This document shows, in pieces, positions 1-8,236 of a stretch of DNA of 64,000 nucleotides. The stretch's first letter is position 1. Every line of letters begins with the position of its first letter. Made by a program: the position numbers and the translations under genes. Origin of the DNA: Bacillus sp. 03113 (GTDB lineage Bacteria; Bacillota; Bacilli; Bacillales; Cytobacillaceae); assembly GCF_006546985.1 (NCBI RefSeq), contig NZ_VATK01000008.1, forward strand, positions 62,001 through 126,000. The letters are read 5' to 3'. The notes beneath the pieces were generated by a model. That model ran no database searches. It was given only the letters and a program-made list of their open reading frames with translations, and was not told where the DNA came from.

Positions 1-65
1 TAATGGTGCCAAGATTTATCACTCTCTCTTCTGATTTCTTTTTCGTTATTGCTAATTACATTGTT

Positions 66-983
66 TTATTCAAGTGTACCTGATTTTCGAACCTGTTCTT
101 CACTAATCTCCCAAAGTCGCTTTGCTGCTTCCTTATCTATGGCCATGTCAGATGGTGTCATCACTTGTCTGTCTGCACAATATTGACCGTTCAAACCAGT
201 AATATCACTCACTTCAGCTAGCCATACCAGTGTATCTGCACCCTCTTCAGGAGTACGGGAAAAGGGCTTCATGACAGCCATTGTTGCTCGAGCTAAAGCG
301 CTGTTATTTTGATTAAAATTGGTTGCGACAAGGCCGGGATCAAAGCAGTGCGCTGTAACGTTAGATCCTTCTAGTCTTCGTGCCAATTCAGAGGTAAATA
401 ATATGTTGCCAAGTTTGCTCTGTGCGTAACATAAGGTGGGACCCCCCATTAACTTCTTGAAACCACTGTAAAAACGCTCGGAGCTTAGGTCGCTAAACTC
501 AATACCTTTCTTGACCATCTTGTGACCATGAGAAGTGGTCGTAATTACGCGTGCAGAAGCACTCTCCTTAAGGCGATCGAGTAGCAACGATGTTAGCAGG
601 AATGGAGCAAGGTGGTTAACCGCCCACGTCATCTCCACACCGTCCTCAGTAATCTGTCGAGTCTCGAATAAGGCACCAGCGTTATTTACTAAGACATCTA
701 CTTTAAAGCAGCTATCGAGAATTTCGGCTGCTACTTGACTTATGGACCTTTGGGAAGCCATGTCCGCTATAAACACGTCTACAATAGACCTATTGTTCGT
801 TAAATGCTTAATTTGGGATGCTACCTCATCCGCTTTAGACTTATTTCGCGCAACAATCCCTAAGTTTGCACCTCGTGCAGCAAGTGCCTTGGCTGCGGCC
901 AGCCCTATACCATTAGTGGCACCAGTAATCACCACATACTTACCATGCAAATTCCATTCTTGTTTTGTTCTTATACTATCCAT
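66..983 (-). CDS. Short-chain dehydrogenase/reductase (retinol dehydrogenase-like)
   Basis: NAD(P)-dependent oxidoreductase of the SDR superfamily, cytoplasmic. The Rossmann motif TGATNGIG lies near residue 22, NNAG near residue 100 and the catalytic YxxxK (YAQSK) near residue 190. The C-terminal extension resembles the retinol dehydrogenase/WW-domain oxidoreductase group. Substrate unknown. An upstream TTG at 989 is open, but AAAGGAG sits only 3 bases before it and 9 bases before the ATG at 983, so the ATG is preferred (about 305 aa). A perfect 19-bp palindrome lies directly upstream and suggests control by a TetR-type repressor, none of which is visible in the window. The gene reads towards the left edge, and its neighbours on the right are decayed, so it may be a recent arrival. 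Confidence 0.9.
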   Translation of the reverse strand: MDSIRTKQEWNLHGKYVVITGATNGIGLAAAKALAARGANLGIVARNKSKADEVASQIKHLTNNRSIVDVFIADMASQRSISQVAAEILDSCFKVDVLVNNAGALFETRQITEDGVEMTWAVNHLAPFLLTSLLLDRLKESASARVITTTSHGHKMVKKGIEFSDLSSERFYSGFKKLMGGPTLCYAQSKLGNILFTSELARRLEGSNVTAHCFDPGLVATNFNQNNSALARATMAVMKPFSRTPEEGADTLVWLAEVSDITGLNGQYCADRQVMTPSDMAIDKEAAKRLWEISEEQVRKSGTLE

Positions 984-1014
984 CTCCAATAGCTCCTTTA
1001 TTCATCCATAATAG

Positions 1015-1033
1015 TGAATGAACTGTTCATTCA
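1015..1033. promoter_or_regulatory. Candidate TetR-family operator
   Basis: TGAATGAAC-T-GTTCATTCA is a perfect 9-bp inverted repeat around one central base, 32 bp upstream of the SDR start. The half-site TGAATGA resembles that bound by FadR-type TetR regulators of Bacillus. The placement fits repression of the SDR gene. The cognate repressor is not seen, and may lie left of the window. Confidence 0.6.
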
Positions 1034-1126
1034 TAAAAATTATAATGTATTTTTTTGAGAATGGCAACATAAATACTTATTTGGTTAACTATCTATCCTG
1101 TCTTCATTCATTCTATTGACATGGAA

Positions 1127-1158
1127 AATCCTCACTTAGAATGATTAAAGTGAGGATT
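1127..1158 (-). terminator. Intrinsic terminator-like hairpin after a decayed gene
   Basis: Arms AATCCTCACTT and AAGTGAGGATT are perfectly complementary around a 10-base loop. On the minus strand the stem is followed by TTTTCC. It overlaps the last codons of the gene remnant to its right. Confidence 0.6.
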
Positions 1159-1323
1159 CTTTATCCAATAACTGCTTCCTTTTTCTTAACAATTCAGTAT
1201 ATTTCTCTTCAATAGACGCTTTTCTTCTTCACTATTTGCATAAGATAGTTTACTAATAGTCTCCGTTAGCTGTATATCAATCGTTAGTTTTATCGATTGC
1301 TTATTTTGGAAAAAGAAGGACTT
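1145..1323 (-). pseudogene. Frameshifted remnant of an unrecognised charged protein
   Basis: No start codon is present. One frame reads KSFFFQNKQSIKLTIDIQLT, then TETISKLSYANSEEEK. At a GAAGAAGAAAAG run the sense moves to another frame, giving ASIEEKYTELLRKRKQLL and DKESSL before a stop inside the terminator hairpin. The lysine- and glutamate-rich, helix-prone text on both sides of the run, followed by a terminator, suggests the 3' end of a real gene that lost its front and took one indel. Family not recognised. It could be chance coding-like sequence. Confidence 0.4.
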
Positions 1324-1532
1324 TTATTTAAAAAAAACGAATTTATGTTGTAAAAAGATAAATCTTTTTACACACTGAGATTAATAATACTTTGACCGGT
1401 CCATCACTTAAAAATCTTGCCCTTATAGAAAACAAGCTTTAAGCATAGAGTAAAATAATATTACTAACTAGTTATATTTTAATGAGGGTGACCATATAAT
1501 CATCTGATCTTCCTTTTGTCTTCACTTTTTTA

Positions 1533-1634
1533 TTGATTTCTTCCAATGTTATTTTTCGCAATAGAAAACCCAAAGAAAAAATCGAACTAGACCAATGGAA
1601 AAAAGAAGCTGTTCTTGAAATTGAAACAGAATAG
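1533..1634 (+). pseudogene. Short open frame, possible gene remnant
   Basis: From a TTG, a frame encodes MISSNVIFRNRKPKEKIE followed by LDQWKKEAVLEIETE and a stop, and it is open back to a TAA at about 1498. A good ribosome binding site (GAGGGTG) lies further upstream but leads only to a GTG with an in-frame stop two codons later. The charged tail reads like the end of a small membrane-anchored protein whose start was lost. It ends about 40 bases before the next gene. Weak evidence. Confidence 0.25.
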
Positions 1635-1675
1635 TTAGATGTTCTTATTATTGAGTTGAAAGGTTGGTTGATCAG

Positions 1676-1984
1676 ATGACAATGAATCGCAAGGAAGTCT
1701 TGATTGATGAATTTCTTTCATGGCCTGGCGTTACGCAAAAACCCCACCGATTCGGAGGGATTGAATTCCTCTTTGAAGGAAAAGAAATTGGACATATACA
1801 TGGAAATCATCTTGTTGATCTACTATTGCCAAAATCAAAACGGGACGAAGCGGTTGCTGATGGAAGTGCACAACCCCATCACATGTATCCTGATTCGGGT
1901 TGGGTATCTGTTTATTTGAAATCCGATACAGATATGGTGAATGCAATCAAACTCATGCGTTTCAAATATGAATATCTCATATAA
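1676..1984 (+). CDS. DUF5519 / luciferase-domain small protein
   Basis: A cytoplasmic protein of about 102 residues. The pattern 'RFGGIEFLFEGKEIGHIHGN' followed by 'LVDLLLPKSKRDEAVADG', then 'QPHHMYPDSGWVSVYLKSD', is characteristic of the small 'luciferase domain' (DUF5519) proteins of Bacillus. Their biochemical activity is not established. The conserved His of the HIHG and HHMYP segments are visible. A TTG at 1664 is in frame but touches the Shine-Dalgarno-like AAAGG, so the ATG at 1676 is preferred (spacing 12). Flanking sequence is decayed, so it looks like an isolated single gene. Confidence 0.7.
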   Translation: MTMNRKEVLIDEFLSWPGVTQKPHRFGGIEFLFEGKEIGHIHGNHLVDLLLPKSKRDEAVADGSAQPHHMYPDSGWVSVYLKSDTDMVNAIKLMRFKYEYLI

Positions 1985-2003
1985 AAGAATTAATTCTCAT
2001 TTA

Positions 2004-2228
2004 TTATTTCAATCTCTCAAAAAAAGTAATCAAATTATTGTCTGGGTCAACCACAGCAAAATCCCTCACTCCCCATGGGCGATCTCCTATATGAGCACTT
2101 GGGTGCAAAATATTTTGCCCCTTTATAATATGATAAAGTTCATCAATTCCATCTACACCTACTTGACAGTTTGCTGTACCGGCAATAAACGACTCTGCTC
2201 CAGATAAAATAAAGTCGAACATAAATTG
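2004..2228 (-). pseudogene. Truncated VOC/glyoxalase-family protein (C-terminal half)
   Basis: Reading leftwards the frame gives MFDFILSGAESFIAGTANCQ, VGVDGIDELYHIIKG, then DRPWGVRDFAVVDPDNNLI and TFFERLK. The WGVRDF...DPDNNLI block is the C-terminal metal-site strand of vicinal-oxygen-chelate (glyoxalase/bleomycin resistance) proteins, which usually have about 120-130 residues. The N-terminal betaalphabetabetabeta unit is missing: the frame only extends to a poorly coding stretch (MIILYCKSICLQF) abutting the Nudix stop codon at 2262. I infer a 5' deletion, possibly linked to arrival of the Nudix gene. It is unlikely to be functional unless it dimerises with another half. Confidence 0.7.
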
Positions 2229-2261
2229 TAGACAGATCGATTTACAATAAAGAATTATCAT

Positions 2262-2897
2262 CTATTTGTATTTTTCTATTTCTTTTTTTATTAATTTTAC
2301 TGACTTTTCAAAATAGGAACGCTCATGAGGAACAAATTCATTTTTGCCAATGAACTTATTAATGGATTCTTTTAACCCTTCATCATTCTCTTTAAAGCCT
2401 TCAATTCTTAAACCTTCTCTTTCACCTAGGCAAAATTCATAATAAGAGTTAAATTTTGCTTTAACAAGTCCTGAAACCTCTTCTTTTTGCAGGAAATAAT
2501 CAATCATAATATTGTTCCCATAAAATAAAAATACGTTTGCGAACTCCTTATCAATAAAATTGTCCAAAATGATACAATCTTTTATTACACCTAAAGACAC
2601 TAACTGGTTTATTGAGACATCAATTCCCAATTCTTCTTTTATTTCTCTTAAACCATCTATTACGGTTTCATCTACTAATAAATGACCTGCAGCTGTTACA
2701 TCTAAAAGGTCTGGAAAATCCTTTTTTAAATGACTTCGAATTTGAAAATAAATGAAATCCACTCCGCTTTCTCTACTCACAAACCAGCAGTGAAAGGTTT
2801 CGTGTAAAAGACCTTTCTTATGCACCTCTTTTCGAGTTGCTACCCCTACTTTTTGATGTCTTTCATTAAAAACGTTCAGTTTTTCATTATCTGTCAT
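2262..2897 (-). CDS. Nudix hydrolase (isopentenyl-diphosphate isomerase-like subgroup)
   Basis: Cytoplasmic Mg-dependent hydrolase, about 211 residues. The Nudix box Gx5Ex7REx2EExGx is complete (GHLLVDETVIDGLREIKEEL), starting near residue 83 of the trimmed protein, and binds the metal/diphosphate. The N-terminal 'FNERHQKVGVATRKEVHKKG' and 'FHCWFV' segments are typical of the IDI/YfcD-type Nudix branch, so the substrate is probably a nucleoside or organic diphosphate, not defined here. An upstream ATG at 2948 exists, but AGAAGG lies 8 bases before the ATG at 2897, which starts MTDNEKL. The gene abuts the VOC remnant and follows the AbrB-type permease in the same direction. Confidence 0.88.
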   Translation of the reverse strand: MTDNEKLNVFNERHQKVGVATRKEVHKKGLLHETFHCWFVSRESGVDFIYFQIRSHLKKDFPDLLDVTAAGHLLVDETVIDGLREIKEELGIDVSINQLVSLGVIKDCIILDNFIDKEFANVFLFYGNNIMIDYFLQKEEVSGLVKAKFNSYYEFCLGEREGLRIEGFKENDEGLKESINKFIGKNEFVPHERSYFEKSVKLIKKEIEKYK

Positions 2898-2951
2898 ATT
2901 AAATGCCTTCTTTTTTTCAAAATAGTTTAAAATGATACTTAATTTCACCTA

Positions 2952-4010
2952 CTAGGATGCTTGTTTTCTACTCATTTCAATTCGCCTAAAGACCAATTTT
3001 AATATAATTGGAATAACAAATAATATAAACAGTATTCGAAATAAATGATAGCTAGTAATGACCGATAAATCCGCTTGGACTGATTGGCCGAGCAATGCCA
3101 TCTCTGCAATCCCACCAGGAGCCATGCTAATAAATGCAGTTAATATAGAAACATTATGTGTTTTCATTAAAATAAAGGCTAATCCCGTTGAAAATAAGAT
3201 AAGTAAAACGGATGTAATCACAGTCAAAAAGGTAAATTTTGTTGTTTGACCTGCATTTTTAAACTTTAACATTAACCCAAGATGAGTACCTATAAGAACT
3301 TGTGCAAGACGAATAAAATGTGGATCCATTTGAGGTACATCTACCTCTAATACCTTTAAAGAGGCTATGCCAATAAGGGCTCCTAATAAAAAAGGAGTTG
3401 GCAGCTTGCTTTTGACAGCCAAAAAAGAACAAGCTCCTGCAAAAAGGAGAAAGATGAAATGGATATAAGAAAAAGATTGAGATGAATGAAGAATTTGCTG
3501 TGGGATATGGCCTTCTTTATTCAAAAATGGACTCAGTGCGATAAATGGGACAATAAAAATAACACAAATAATTCTCATTAATTGAGTAACAGTCACGATC
3601 GTGATATCTACATTTTTTAATTCTTCACTCAGATTCACCATTTGTGATAATCCGCCTGGGATGCTTCCTGTCAATGTGGATTGATAGTTAACTCCTGTAA
3701 TCTTTGAGGTAATGAAAGCAAGTACAGAGCTAAATCCGATAATAGCAATTGTCATCATTGCCATTGATGGAAGATGATGAATCATTTCAACAAGCGTATG
3801 CTTCGAAAACGAAAAACCAATTGTGTATCCAACAATAATTAAGCCTAAATTTCTGATAATTGATGGCCAGACTAATTCTTGCTTAAATAGCGTTACCGAT
3901 AAAAAAGCAAACGTCATAGATCCTAACATCCAAGAAAGTGGAATATGTAATAAGGTAAAAATGTAGCCTCCAGTTAGACCAATGATCAATGTTTTAAATA
4001 TTTGCTGCAT
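2952..4010 (-). CDS. AbrB-family membrane protein (DUF/PF05145, putative permease)
   Basis: Polytopic membrane protein of 352 residues. It is made of two related halves, each with about five hydrophobic segments and a glycine/proline-rich motif: 'TGSIPGGLSQMVNLSEE' near residue 123 and 'ISMAPGGIAEMALLGQ' near residue 300. This internal duplication is the hallmark of the AbrB/ammonia-monooxygenase-like family (TIGR03082). Members are often called regulators or permeases, but transport substrates are not established. The C-terminus is basic (RRIEMSRKQAS), as expected for a cytoplasmic tail. AAGGG precedes the ATG. The downstream Nudix gene is only 54 bp away, so the two may be co-transcribed. 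Confidence 0.85.
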   Translation of the reverse strand: MQQIFKTLIIGLTGGYIFTLLHIPLSWMLGSMTFAFLSVTLFKQELVWPSIIRNLGLIIVGYTIGFSFSKHTLVEMIHHLPSMAMMTIAIIGFSSVLAFITSKITGVNYQSTLTGSIPGGLSQMVNLSEELKNVDITIVTVTQLMRIICVIFIVPFIALSPFLNKEGHIPQQILHSSQSFSYIHFIFLLFAGACSFLAVKSKLPTPFLLGALIGIASLKVLEVDVPQMDPHFIRLAQVLIGTHLGLMLKFKNAGQTTKFTFLTVITSVLLILFSTGLAFILMKTHNVSILTAFISMAPGGIAEMALLGQSVQADLSVITSYHLFRILFILFVIPIILKLVFRRIEMSRKQAS

Positions 4011-4209
4011 GACAACCCTTCTCTAATCGTAAATAGTATAGTATGTTTTTATTGTTTTATTGAATAAAAAACATTCTTTCAAGTAGAACAAGCAAAAAAT
4101 TGCATTTTTATTCAGTTAAATGTAAAAAAATTCAATTAATCAACTTCCATAACAACATCATTTTTTATCCGTATAATATTTTTCAACCATTTTCATTTTA
4201 ATGTTGCAT

Positions 4210-4773
4210 TTATTTTTTTAATTCACTTTGTCCTATTGGAGTTATTAAGCCATCCATACTATAATAATTTTTTTCTTTCCAATATGTTTGTAATTTTTCT
4301 TCTCCTTGTTTTTCTGCCCATTTCGTTAAGGTTTCTCGATCACCTTCATAGCTCAAGAAAGGTACACTAAATCCACAAGAGGTTTTCACAGACGTAATTT
4401 TGGCATGTAAAATTTGTCTTGCACCTGGTATAGTAGGAAAATACTTTATAAATTCATCCCATTCTGTATCATTTGGTAATATTGTTCGCCCTTGCCCATA
4501 TAATCGTAATATCATAGGAGGGCCTTCAAATGCGATAAACATAAAAGTAATTCTTTTATTTTCATTGATGTGTGCACTTGTTTCATTGCCGCTTCCTGTT
4601 AAATCAAGATAAGTAACTTCTGTTGAAGATAATATTTTTAATACATCATAGCCTTTAGGTGAAATATTTACATGACCCTTATCACTTAAAGGTGCTGATC
4701 CGACAAAAAATATTTTTTGTTTTTTTATGAACTCTTCATGTTCAGGAAGTAACTCATCAAAAAGCTTCCCCAT
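4210..4773 (-). CDS. Pyridoxamine 5'-phosphate oxidase family (FMN-binding split barrel) protein
   Basis: Cytoplasmic flavin-binding protein, about 187 residues. 'FFVGSAPLSDKGHVNISPKG' near residue 30 and 'ENKRITFMFIAFEGPPMILR' near residue 82 match the split-barrel proteins annotated as pyridoxamine 5'-phosphate oxidase family, similar to the large Bacillus paralogue group of 180-200 aa. These bind FMN or F420-like cofactors; the substrate is unknown and it is not the true PdxH. AAGGAGGG lies 7 bases before the ATG at 4773, whereas the upstream in-frame ATG at 4800 has no ribosome binding site. It stands alone, between a stretch with no genes and a small forward gene. Confidence 0.85.
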   Translation of the reverse strand: MGKLFDELLPEHEEFIKKQKIFFVGSAPLSDKGHVNISPKGYDVLKILSSTEVTYLDLTGSGNETSAHINENKRITFMFIAFEGPPMILRLYGQGRTILPNDTEWDEFIKYFPTIPGARQILHAKITSVKTSCGFSVPFLSYEGDRETLTKWAEKQGEEKLQTYWKEKNYYSMDGLITPIGQSELKK

Positions 4774-4962
4774 TATTCTCCCTCCTTGTATCCTTAACAT
4801 ATGTTTATAATCCTTAATTCTTCATGTATTTAATGAATCCTTTATTTTTATAAAAAAGCTATTTAAAAAAATCCTCTATTTAATTAACAAGAACTTGTTT
4901 TAATAAAGTAGAGTCAGTTTTCTCATACTACATATTAGACATTCTATAATGGGGGTGATGAT

Positions 4963-5124
4963 GTGGGAGATTGGAACAAACAAGCAAGTCGAAATAACAA
5001 TATTCAGTCAGATATAAATGTTAAAAAAGAGGAACTAGCACAAAAAAAGATTCAATGGAATATACAAGGGCAACTTGGGATGGAAGCAATTGGACAGGAA
5101 GAAAAGGTCGTAAAACCAAAATAA
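4963..5124 (+). CDS. Small hypothetical protein, 53 aa (spore-protein-like size and composition)
   Basis: A short gene starting at GTG (MGDWNKQASRNNNIQSDI...) with the site GGGGGTGATGAT upstream and ending in VVKPK. It is hydrophilic, rich in Q, N, K and E, with no cysteine. An overlapping ATG two bases earlier leads to a stop after 18 codons, so the GTG frame is chosen. A strong stem-loop follows 7 bases after the stop, which supports a real transcription unit. Size and composition recall minor spore proteins of Bacillus, but I do not recognise the family. Confidence 0.6.
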   Translation: MGDWNKQASRNNNIQSDINVKKEELAQKKIQWNIQGQLGMEAIGQEEKVVKPK

Positions 5125-5130
5125 AATTCA

Positions 5131-5166
5131 TAAAACAACGATCTTCTTCTCAAGATCGTTGTTTTA
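5131..5166. terminator. Bidirectional intrinsic terminator
   Basis: TAAAACAACGATCTT pairs perfectly with AAGATCGTTGTTTTA around a 6-base loop, with A-rich and T-rich flanks. It serves the 53-aa gene from the left and the secreted-protein gene from the right. Confidence 0.85.
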
Positions 5167-5191
5167 CTTAAGACTTGCCTGTTTCTTTAAC

Positions 5192-5653
5192 TTAAATCAT
5201 CGCCTTATAGTCATTTTGAAACTGGCCATTAATAATAAGAGGTTTAGGTAGCGTTAAATTAGTTAAGATAAAATCCTTTAACGTAAATAAATAAAAGTTC
5301 GACATCCCCCCACTCCCTCCTGTTGGGATCGTTATAAACATATCTTTCACACCGTCATGATTTAAATCATCATATACAATTTTCGGCTCGTATCCTCCTT
5401 CTAGCTCTTCTTTATACGTTTTTCCATTAGATTCTGTTATGTCTAAAAAAACCTTCTTCAAAAATTTTGTATTTTGATCAAACCGAATTCCTTTTATCGT
5501 CACAATATCTATTTTTCCATCCCCTGTAATATCCACTTTATCTTGTGAAACCATGATCGATAAATTTGGTTCTTCTACAGCAGAAGCACCAGTAATCGCA
5601 AATAGGGACAAAATAAAAAAAGCGGCAAATGAGAATAACAGCTGTCTCTTCAA
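5192..5653 (-). CDS. Secreted VCBS/FG-GAP-like protein, probably truncated at the C-terminus
   Basis: An exported protein. It has a signal peptide (MKRQLLFSFAAFFILSLFAI, cleavage expected after GASA), then 'DITGDGKIDIVTIKG' and 'YDDLNHDGVKDMFITIP', two DxDxDG-type calcium-loop repeats as in VCBS/FG-GAP surface proteins. The start is TTG with GGGAGG 8 bases upstream. The 153-residue product ends abruptly in NDYKAMI-stop. In the same frame the sequence then reads VKETGKS before another stop at the terminator, as though a longer protein had acquired a nonsense codon and lost its remainder. From memory, similar Bacillus proteins continue into a second domain. It might still be secreted as a one-domain protein. 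Confidence 0.6.
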   Translation of the reverse strand: MKRQLLFSFAAFFILSLFAITGASAVEEPNLSIMVSQDKVDITGDGKIDIVTIKGIRFDQNTKFLKKVFLDITESNGKTYKEELEGGYEPKIVYDDLNHDGVKDMFITIPTGGSGGMSNFYLFTLKDFILTNLTLPKPLIINGQFQNDYKAMI

Positions 5654-5736
5654 GCAAACTACCTCCCGATATGCACTTTATAAAGATATTTTGCTCGTTT
5701 TTTGGAAAATAATGTAGAGCCTTTATTAAAAATAAG

Positions 5737-5785
5737 TTAACGAAAAAACCATGACACAATTAGTTTGTCATGGTTTTTTCGTTAA
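5737..5785 (-). terminator. parC: Terminator of the parE-parC operon
   Basis: A 20-bp perfect stem (5737-5756 with 5766-5785) around a 9-base loop lies 10 bases beyond the parC stop. The arms contain A6 and T6 runs, so it can act on both strands. Confidence 0.9.
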
Positions 5786-5794
5786 AATATAATT

Positions 5795-8236
5795 TCAACC
5801 TTCCGATTCTTGCCGAACGCCTTCCACAATCCAAAGTTCCTTTGCTTTCCCTGCATCCGTCTCATCAATGACAAAAGAGCCATTTGAATATCGATCACTA
5901 TAGCGAAGATCAGCCGCATTTAAATGATGCTGTACTCCTTTTTCAGTTTCCAAATAAATTTGGTCCTTATTTTTTACAAGTGCCATGGCTACAATACGAT
6001 GAGGGTTTGCTTTTAATTCTCTCAACATCACTACACCACGTTTTGCTCTTGTTGATGCTTCGAAATCCTTCAATTTCATTTTCTTCATAGAACCGCGCTG
6101 AGTAAGAATCACAAGTGCTTGATCATTTTCATCCTCAATTATTTTCCCTCCAATGACAAAATCGCCATCTTTAAGATTGATTCCTTTAACACCAGCTGCT
6201 CGTATCCCTACCATATTGATCTCTATTTCATTAAACAACAAGGCATAGCCAGTGTGTGTGGCTAATAGAAGCATATTTGACCCGTCAGTTTCGTGAACAT
6301 CTATAAGTTTATCATCCGCTTTTATATTAATGGCAACGAGTGGCTTAGAATAGCGTTGAGCTTTGTAGTGTGAAAGCTCCGTTTTCTTAACCATCCCGTT
6401 TTGTGTGATAAACAATAAATTCGTTGTAACATTAAAGTCATTAACAGGGATAGCTTTCACAATCGATTCGTCTCGATCTATTGGGATAATATTCGCAATA
6501 TGTTGACCTAAATCCTTCCATCTAATATCTGGAAGTTCATGGACAGGACAGTATAAATAGTTCCCTTTATTTGTGAAAACCAACAGAACATCTGTCGTAT
6601 TCATGTTTAGCTGTGCTAAAATTCGATCAGAATCCTTCATCCCGAAATCTTGTCCATTTGAAGCAGCAAAGGAACGTTGGCTCGTCCGTTTTACATAGCC
6701 TTCTTTCGTGATTGTAACAATCACATCTTCACTGGCAATAAGAACTTCAAGATTAATTTTGATTTCTTCAATTTCCGCCTCAATTTTAGTTCTTCGTTCA
6801 TCTACAAATTTCTTTTTCACATCTTTTAATTCTTTTTTAATAACATTATTTAATTTTTTTTCACTATCTAATATTGAGGATAGCTCGGCAATTTTTTTCG
6901 CTAGTTCTTCCGCTTCAGTTCTTAATGCTGTGATATCGGTATTCGTTAAGCGATAAAGCTGCAAAGAAACAATCGCCTCTGATTGCGGCTCTGTAAACTG
7001 ATATTTCTCAATCAAATTATCCTTTGCATCCCGCTTATCCTTTGAAGCGCGAATCGTAGCGATCACTTCATCTAGAATCGACAATGCCTTCATTAAACCT
7101 TCTACTATATGCTCGCGATCTCTTGCTTTTTGCAGGTCATAGGTTGTTCTTCTTGTAACTACCTCTTTTTGATGAGCAATGTAGGCATCTAATAAAGCTT
7201 GTATCCCCATTAATGTTGGACGCCTATTGTGAATGGCTACCATGTTAAAATTATAGGTAACTTGCAGATCCGAATTTTTGTATAAATAGTTAAGGACACC
7301 CTCTGCGTCTGTCTCTTTTTTCAGTTCGATGACAATACGCAATCCTGTTCGATCTGTTTCATCGCGAACCTCAGCAATGCCTTCTACCTTTCGATCTAAA
7401 CGAAACTCATCTATTTTTTTCACTAAATTTGCTTTATTCACTTCATAAGGAATTTCTGTTATCACGATTTGTTTCTTCCCACCACGAATATCTTCGAAGA
7501 AGGCTTTGCCGCGAATAATCATTTTCCCTTTGCCAGTTTCGTACGCTTTTTTGATTCCATCAACACCTTGAATAATACCACCAGTTGGGAAGTCTGGACC
7601 TTTGATGATTTTCATAATATCTTCTACTGAACAATCTGGTTGATCCATGCGAAGAATAACACCATCAATTACTTCTCCTAAATGATGAGGAGGAATTTCT
7701 GTTGCGTATCCAGCCGATATTCCAGTAGAACCATTTACAAGCAAACTTGGAAACATGGCTGGCAGAACAGTGGGTTCATTTGAGGTATCGTCAAAATTAG
7801 GAATAAAATCGACCGTTCTTTTCTCGATGTCTCTTAATAATTCTCCTGATATAGCAGATAGCCTTGCTTCTGTATAACGCATCGCAGCTGGCGGATCTCC
7901 ATCGATGCTCCCGTTATTTCCATGCATTTCTACAAGTAAATTTCTTACCTTCCAGTCCTGACTCAATCGGACCATGGCATCATAGACAGATGTATCTCCA
8001 TGTGGGTGATAATTCCCAATCACATTTCCCACTGTTTTCGCAGATTTCCGAAAGCCTTTTTCATGTGTATTTCCTTCAACATGCATGGCATACAAAATTC
8101 TTCTTTGCACTGGCTTTAACCCATCACGTGCATCTGGCAGGGCACGCTCTTGAATAATATATTTACTATAACGGCCAAATCGGTCACCAAGAACATCCTC
8201 TAGAGGAAGATCGCGAAATTTTTCTACTAAACTCAC
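5795..8236 (-). CDS. parC: DNA topoisomerase IV subunit A
   Basis: The DNA-cleaving and rejoining subunit of topoisomerase IV, which decatenates daughter chromosomes (C2E2 with ParE). 813 residues, normal length. The N-terminal winged-helix domain carries RYTEARLS with the catalytic tyrosine near residue 119; the quinolone region reads [19 protein letters not shown]. The middle is coiled coil (residues about 370-500). The C-terminal beta-pinwheel repeats ([39 protein letters not shown]) show it is a type IIA A subunit. The smooth pinwheel without a GyrA box, plus adjacency to parE, separates it from GyrA. GTG start, overlapping the parE stop by 4 bases, so translationally coupled. Confidence 0.98.
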   Translation of the reverse strand: MSLVEKFRDLPLEDVLGDRFGRYSKYIIQERALPDARDGLKPVQRRILYAMHVEGNTHEKGFRKSAKTVGNVIGNYHPHGDTSVYDAMVRLSQDWKVRNLLVEMHGNNGSIDGDPPAAMRYTEARLSAISGELLRDIEKRTVDFIPNFDDTSNEPTVLPAMFPSLLVNGSTGISAGYATEIPPHHLGEVIDGVILRMDQPDCSVEDIMKIIKGPDFPTGGIIQGVDGIKKAYETGKGKMIIRGKAFFEDIRGGKKQIVITEIPYEVNKANLVKKIDEFRLDRKVEGIAEVRDETDRTGLRIVIELKKETDAEGVLNYLYKNSDLQVTYNFNMVAIHNRRPTLMGIQALLDAYIAHQKEVVTRRTTYDLQKARDREHIVEGLMKALSILDEVIATIRASKDKRDAKDNLIEKYQFTEPQSEAIVSLQLYRLTNTDITALRTEAEELAKKIAELSSILDSEKKLNNVIKKELKDVKKKFVDERRTKIEAEIEEIKINLEVLIASEDVIVTITKEGYVKRTSQRSFAASNGQDFGMKDSDRILAQLNMNTTDVLLVFTNKGNYLYCPVHELPDIRWKDLGQHIANIIPIDRDESIVKAIPVNDFNVTTNLLFITQNGMVKKTELSHYKAQRYSKPLVAINIKADDKLIDVHETDGSNMLLLATHTGYALLFNEIEINMVGIRAAGVKGINLKDGDFVIGGKIIEDENDQALVILTQRGSMKKMKLKDFEASTRAKRGVVMLRELKANPHRIVAMALVKNKDQIYLETEKGVQHHLNAADLRYSDRYSNGSFVIDETDAGKAKELWIVEGVRQESEG

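Noticed and set aside
1941-2207. Plus-strand 88-residue frame
   Set aside because: It overlaps the minus-strand VOC remnant, whose protein text is clearly family-like; the plus frame has no coherent sequence.
7960-8010. Possible quinolone-resistance change in ParC ([11 protein letters not shown])
   Set aside because: Thr and Asp at the hot-spot positions may be the natural residues of this genus; without relatives for comparison no resistance can be claimed.
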